The notes below the pieces were generated by a model. That model did no database searches and was not told the DNA's origin. It saw only the letters and a list, made by a program, of their open reading frames with translations. A DNA stretch of 64,000 nucleotides from Lelliottia nimipressuralis (GTDB lineage: Bacteria > Pseudomonadota > Gammaproteobacteria > Enterobacterales > Enterobacteriaceae), in the NCBI RefSeq assembly GCF_004402045.1, contig NZ_SOMG01000023.1:372001-436000 (forward strand), given 5' to 3'. Below, one piece after another: positions 60,625 to 64,000 of the stretch. The position numbers and the translations under genes were made by a program. The first letter of the stretch is position 1, and each line of letters begins with the position of its first letter.

Positions 60625-61329
60625 TTATAAGACAATGGGAAGAGAGGATCTCAGAGTCATATTATCGGCAGAAAGTTCCGCTTTATAAGCTAAAACCTCT
60701 ACCCCCTGCTTTTGTGCCTCATTCAACAATTGCGCGTATTTAGGATCAATATGGCGGGCAGGGGAGAAACGTTCAATGGCTGAATGCAATACCGCAAACA
60801 GCAATACGGCGCGTTTGCCCGCCGCCGCAACACTCATTAGCTCTCGCAGATGCTTCTGGCCACGTAGCGTTACCGCATCCGGGAAGTAGCCATTTTCCTG
60901 TTCCGCTAACGTCACTGATTTTACTTCAATATAGCACTCAGGCCTGTCTTCCGCCTGTAACATGAAGTCAATTCTGCTGCTTTCATCGCCATACTTCACT
61001 TCACTTTTATGGGTGCCATAACCCACCAGTTCGGGAAGGGCACCAAAGGTCAGGGCTTCCTTAACTAATTGATTTGCGCGCAGGGTGTTAACGCAAATAA
61101 ATGCCCCGTTTTGCGTTTCGGTCATTTCCCAGGTATGAGCATATTTGCGTTTAGTATTTTCTGAAGTGGAATACCAGACTCTGTCACCCGGCGTCGCACA
61201 CCCCGTCATGGCCCCCGTGTTGGGGCAGTGCAGGGTGAGCTGTACGCCTTCGGGCGTGATCACGTCGGCAAGGAAACGTTTGTAACGTTGGATCAGCGTG
61301 GCGTGCTGCAGGGGAGGATCAAACTTCAT
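60625..61329 (-). CDS. sfsA: Sugar fermentation stimulation protein SfsA
   Basis: Protein of 234 residues with an OB-like N-terminal DNA-binding part and a nuclease-like core (ESSRIDFML, then [12 protein letters not shown]). In E. coli its overexpression stimulates maltose use; the biochemical role is unclear. The ATG at 61329 follows AAGGAATTCTG; the much longer upstream frame runs through thpR and is rejected. Overlaps the thpR end by 11 bases. Confidence 0.94.
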   Translation of the reverse strand: MKFDPPLQHATLIQRYKRFLADVITPEGVQLTLHCPNTGAMTGCATPGDRVWYSTSENTKRKYAHTWEMTETQNGAFICVNTLRANQLVKEALTFGALPELVGYGTHKSEVKYGDESSRIDFMLQAEDRPECYIEVKSVTLAEQENGYFPDAVTLRGQKHLRELMSVAAAGKRAVLLFAVLHSAIERFSPARHIDPKYAQLLNEAQKQGVEVLAYKAELSADNMTLRSSLPIVL

Positions 61330-61873
61330 CAGAATTCCTTTCGGTGTTGCCCAGCGTCCAGCGCTGGAGCGGCGTATAGCGGGTGCGTCCCTGTGCAAAG
61401 ACGGATTCATAAAGCGCGAATTCATTGACCGGAAAAGCCCAGTGAAAACCCGGTGGCGGGATGGCAACGGCCTGACCTGCATCGCGCAGCAACGTGATAT
61501 GCGGATGAAACGGCTGCGGGCTCTGATAACAGCCGCTGCGTGCCGCCTGCGCGCGCAGCATATTCGCCAGCTGCAATAATCCGCGAGGCGGCTGGCGCGT
61601 CCCCAGCCAGAGCACGCGAGAACGTAGCCACTGACCCGCGTCATCGAGGTGCAGCGTAAATTCCGGCTGGGTAATACGCCCGGCCATTGCGGCTAACGCC
61701 CGCTGTTTTTCGGCACTGACGTCGCCCAAAAAGGCCAGCGTCAGGTGCAGATTCGCCGCCGCAACGGGGCGGCCTGCTTCTGGCGGGAAGTGTTCAGCGC
61801 GCCAGCGAACAATTTGACGCTGTATTGTGGCGGGCAATTCAATGGCAAAAAACAGCCGTTTCGACTCAGACAT
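61319..61873 (-). CDS. thpR: RNA 2',3'-cyclic phosphodiesterase (LigT family)
   Basis: 2H phosphoesterase of 184 residues acting on RNA 2',3'-cyclic phosphate ends (originally found as a 2'-5' RNA ligase). Both H-x-T motifs are intact: H43-L-T45 and H125-I-T127. The ATG at 61873 ([14 protein letters not shown]) matches the family; it is divergent from hrpB with 73 bases between the starts. Confidence 0.93.
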   Translation of the reverse strand: MSESKRLFFAIELPATIQRQIVRWRAEHFPPEAGRPVAAANLHLTLAFLGDVSAEKQRALAAMAGRITQPEFTLHLDDAGQWLRSRVLWLGTRQPPRGLLQLANMLRAQAARSGCYQSPQPFHPHITLLRDAGQAVAIPPPGFHWAFPVNEFALYESVFAQGRTRYTPLQRWTLGNTERNSDEV

Positions 61874-61946
61874 ACGGGAGGCTCGGTAATGATATGCGCC
61901 GATGCTACAATGTACGCCGACTAATGTTAACCCTCTGGAGCTGTTA

Positions 61947-64000
61947 GTGTCCTCATTGCCGGTCGCCGTTGTCCTTCCTGAGCTTCTCGCTGCCTTACAC
62001 CGTGCCCCGCAGGTTTTGCTAAACGCGCCTACGGGGGCCGGTAAATCCACCTGGCTGCCGCTACAAATTCTGAAAAACGGCAATATCGGTGGAAAAATTA
62101 TCCTGCTGGAGCCGCGCAGGCTGGCCGCGCGCAACGTGGCGCAGCGCCTGGCGGAACTGCTGAATGAAAAGCCGGGAGAGACGGTAGGGTACCGCATGCG
62201 CGCGGAAACCTGCGTGGGGCCTTCCACGCGGCTTGAGGTGGTGACCGAGGGGATCCTCACCCGCATGCTGCAAAACGATCCGGAGCTGACCGGCGTCGGG
62301 CTGGTGATCCTGGATGAATTTCACGAGCGCAGCCTGCAGGCGGATCTGGCCCTGGCGCTCTTGCTGGACGTGCAGCAGGGCCTGCGCGACGATCTTCGGC
62401 TACTTATCATGTCCGCTACGCTGGACAACGAGCGGCTGCAGCAGGTGTTGCCACACGCACCGGTAATTAGCTCAGAGGGGCGCGCGTTCCCGGTCGAACG
62501 GCGCTATCAACCGCTGCCAGCCCATCAGCGCTTTGACGAAGCGGTCGCCATCGCAACCGCAGAACTGTTGCGTCAGGAATCTGGTTCGCTGCTGCTGTTT
62601 TTACCCGGCGTGGGCGAGATCCAACGCGTGCAGGAGCAGCTGGCCTCCCGCGTAGACAGCGACGTGCTGCTGTGCCCGCTCTACGGTGCGCTGTCGCTGG
62701 CCGATCAGCGTAAAGCGATCCTTCCCGCACCTGCGGGACAGCGCAAGGTGGTGTTGGCAACCAATATTGCTGAAACCAGCTTGACCATCGAAGGTATTCG
62801 CCTGGTGGTGGATAGCGCGCAGGAGAGGGTGGCAAGCTTTGACCCGCGTACCGGGCTAACCAGACTGCTTACGCAACGCATTAGCCAGGCGTCGATGGTG
62901 CAGCGCGCGGGCCGTGCGGGACGCCTTGAGCCGGGTATTTGTCTGCATTTGACCAGCGCGGAGCAGGCTGAACGCGCGGCACAGCAAAGCACACCGGAAA
63001 TTTTACAAAGCGATTTGTCTGGCCTGGTGATGGAACTGCTGCAATGGGGCTGCCTGGAACCCGCCCAGCTCACCTGGCTTAACCCCCCTCCTGTCGTGAA
63101 CCTTGCCGCGGCGCGTGCTTTACTGACCCAGCTCGGTGCGCTTGACGGTGAGCGGTTGTCCTCCCGAGGACAAAAAATGGCCGCACTGGGGAACGAGCCA
63201 CGGCTGGCCGCCATGCTGGTGTCAGCGCAGGGAGACGATGAAATAGCTACGGCCGCGAAACTGGCAGCTATCCTTGAGGAGCCGCCACGCGGAGGCAGTA
63301 GCGATCTGGCCCATGCCTTTTCGCGCAGTCAGGGGAACTGGCAGCAGCGGGCGCAGCAGCTGTGTAAGCGGCTTAGCAGCCGCGGCGGCGTGCCAGACGG
63401 TGAGAGTATCCCACGGCTGTTAGCGCGGGCATTTCCGGACCGGATTGCGCGTCGGCGCGGGCTGGACGGACGCTATCAGCTGGCAAACGGCATGGGGGCG
63501 ATGCTGGACAGCGATGACGCCCTGACGCGTTATGAGTGGCTGATCGCGCCGCTGTTGCTGCAGGGGAGCTACTCCCCGGATGCCCGTATTTTGCAGGCGA
63601 TTGCCGTGGATATCGACGCCCTGACGCGCGCGTGCCCGCAGCTGCTCCAGCAGTCCGACACCGTCGAGTGGGATGATGCGCAGGGTACGCTGAAGGCATT
63701 TCGTCGTAGCCAGATAGGTAAGCTGACCCTCGGGACGAAGCCGCTGGCGAAGCCGTCGGAAGAGGAGCTGCATCAGGCCATGCTGAACGGTATCCGGGAA
63801 AAAGGGCTCGGCGTACTGAACTGGTCGCCAGAGGCTGAACAGTACCGTCTTCGCCTGCACTGTGCCGCGCGCTGGCTGCCGGAGTATGCCTGGCCCGCGG
63901 TGGATGATGAAACATTGTTGGGCTCTCTGGAGCGCTGGTTATTGCCGCAAATGCACGGTGTTCACTCGCTCCGGGCGCTGAAAGCGATCGATGTTAAGGT
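61947..64000 (+). CDS. hrpB: ATP-dependent helicase HrpB, N-terminal part
   Basis: DEAH-box-like RNA helicase family protein, cut by the right edge of the window after 684 codons of about 810. The start is GTG at 61947, with CTGGAG six bases upstream, reading (V)SSLPVAVVLPELL as in E. coli. The frame is open to the end. Motifs: Walker A APTGAGKS (27-34), LDEFHERS (DEFH variant of DEAH), MSATLDN, ATNIAETSLTI and QRAGRAGR. Cellular role not well defined. Confidence 0.96.
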   Translation, partial: MSSLPVAVVLPELLAALHRAPQVLLNAPTGAGKSTWLPLQILKNGNIGGKIILLEPRRLAARNVAQRLAELLNEKPGETVGYRMRAETCVGPSTRLEVVTEGILTRMLQNDPELTGVGLVILDEFHERSLQADLALALLLDVQQGLRDDLRLLIMSATLDNERLQQVLPHAPVISSEGRAFPVERRYQPLPAHQRFDEAVAIATAELLRQESGSLLLFLPGVGEIQRVQEQLASRVDSDVLLCPLYGALSLADQRKAILPAPAGQRKVVLATNIAETSLTIEGIRLVVDSAQERVASFDPRTGLTRLLTQRISQASMVQRAGRAGRLEPGICLHLTSAEQAERAAQQSTPEILQSDLSGLVMELLQWGCLEPAQLTWLNPPPVVNLAAARALLTQLGALDGERLSSRGQKMAALGNEPRLAAMLVSAQGDDEIATAAKLAAILEEPPRGGSSDLAHAFSRSQGNWQQRAQQLCKRLSSRGGVPDGESIPRLLARAFPDRIARRRGLDGRYQLANGMGAMLDSDDALTRYEWLIAPLLLQGSYSPDARILQAIAVDIDALTRACPQLLQQSDTVEWDDAQGTLKAFRRSQIGKLTLGTKPLAKPSEEELHQAMLNGIREKGLGVLNWSPEAEQYRLRLHCAARWLPEYAWPAVDDETLLGSLERWLLPQMHGVHSLRALKAIDVK

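Overview
The window is a chromosomal segment of an enterobacterium, most likely Enterobacter (cloacae complex or a close relative). The protein sequences and gene order match the 2-minute region of the Escherichia coli chromosome (ddlB to hrpB) almost throughout. The AmpD sequence fits what I recall of the E. cloacae protein especially well. Species was judged by eye and no search was run.

Layout: 1-8.7 kb holds the end of the division and cell-wall cluster (ddlB end, ftsQ, ftsA, ftsZ), lpxC, the secM-secA translocation pair and mutT. From 8.7 to 16 kb lie yacG-zapD-coaE (minus), guaC, the type IV pilus genes ppdD-hofB-hofC, nadC and divergent ampD-ampE. From 17.2 to 19.6 kb is an accessory pair absent from the E. 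coli K-12 order: an intracellular GH43 glycosidase and a GPH-family sugar symporter, inserted between ampE and aroP. From 19.7 to 28.8 kb come aroP and the pyruvate dehydrogenase operon pdhR-aceE-aceF-lpd, with a perfect PdhR operator.

From 28.8 to 33 kb is the least conventional part: a chromosomal TraT-like lipoprotein, a DUF2950/DUF3300 (YacH) pair, an unannotated 38-residue membrane-protein ORF, and a candidate small RNA ending in an intrinsic terminator just upstream of acnB. From 33 to 47.6 kb are acnB, yacL, speE-speD, yacC, cueO (with a CueR-type promoter), gcd, hpt, can, yadGH, yadI and yadE. From 47.6 to 54.6 kb is a seven-gene chaperone-usher fimbrial operon at the yad position. 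From 54.9 kb to the end are panD-panC-panB (contiguous), folK-pcnB (pcnB starts at AUU), gluQRS, dksA, sfsA, thpR and the first 684 codons of hrpB.

The genes form several working units: septum formation (FtsQ/A/Z, ZapD, and YacG beside it), envelope and peptidoglycan recycling (LpxC, AmpD, AmpE), secretion control (SecM sensing SecA activity), oxidation of pyruvate into the TCA cycle (PDH complex, AcnB), polyamines (SpeE/SpeD), pantothenate (PanBCD), copper defence (CueO) and adhesion (yad fimbriae). I see no tRNA, rRNA, insertion sequence, prophage or CRISPR array. The window is mostly core chromosome. The observations most worth follow-up are the yacH-acnB intergenic elements and the GATC-rich region before the fimbrial operon.
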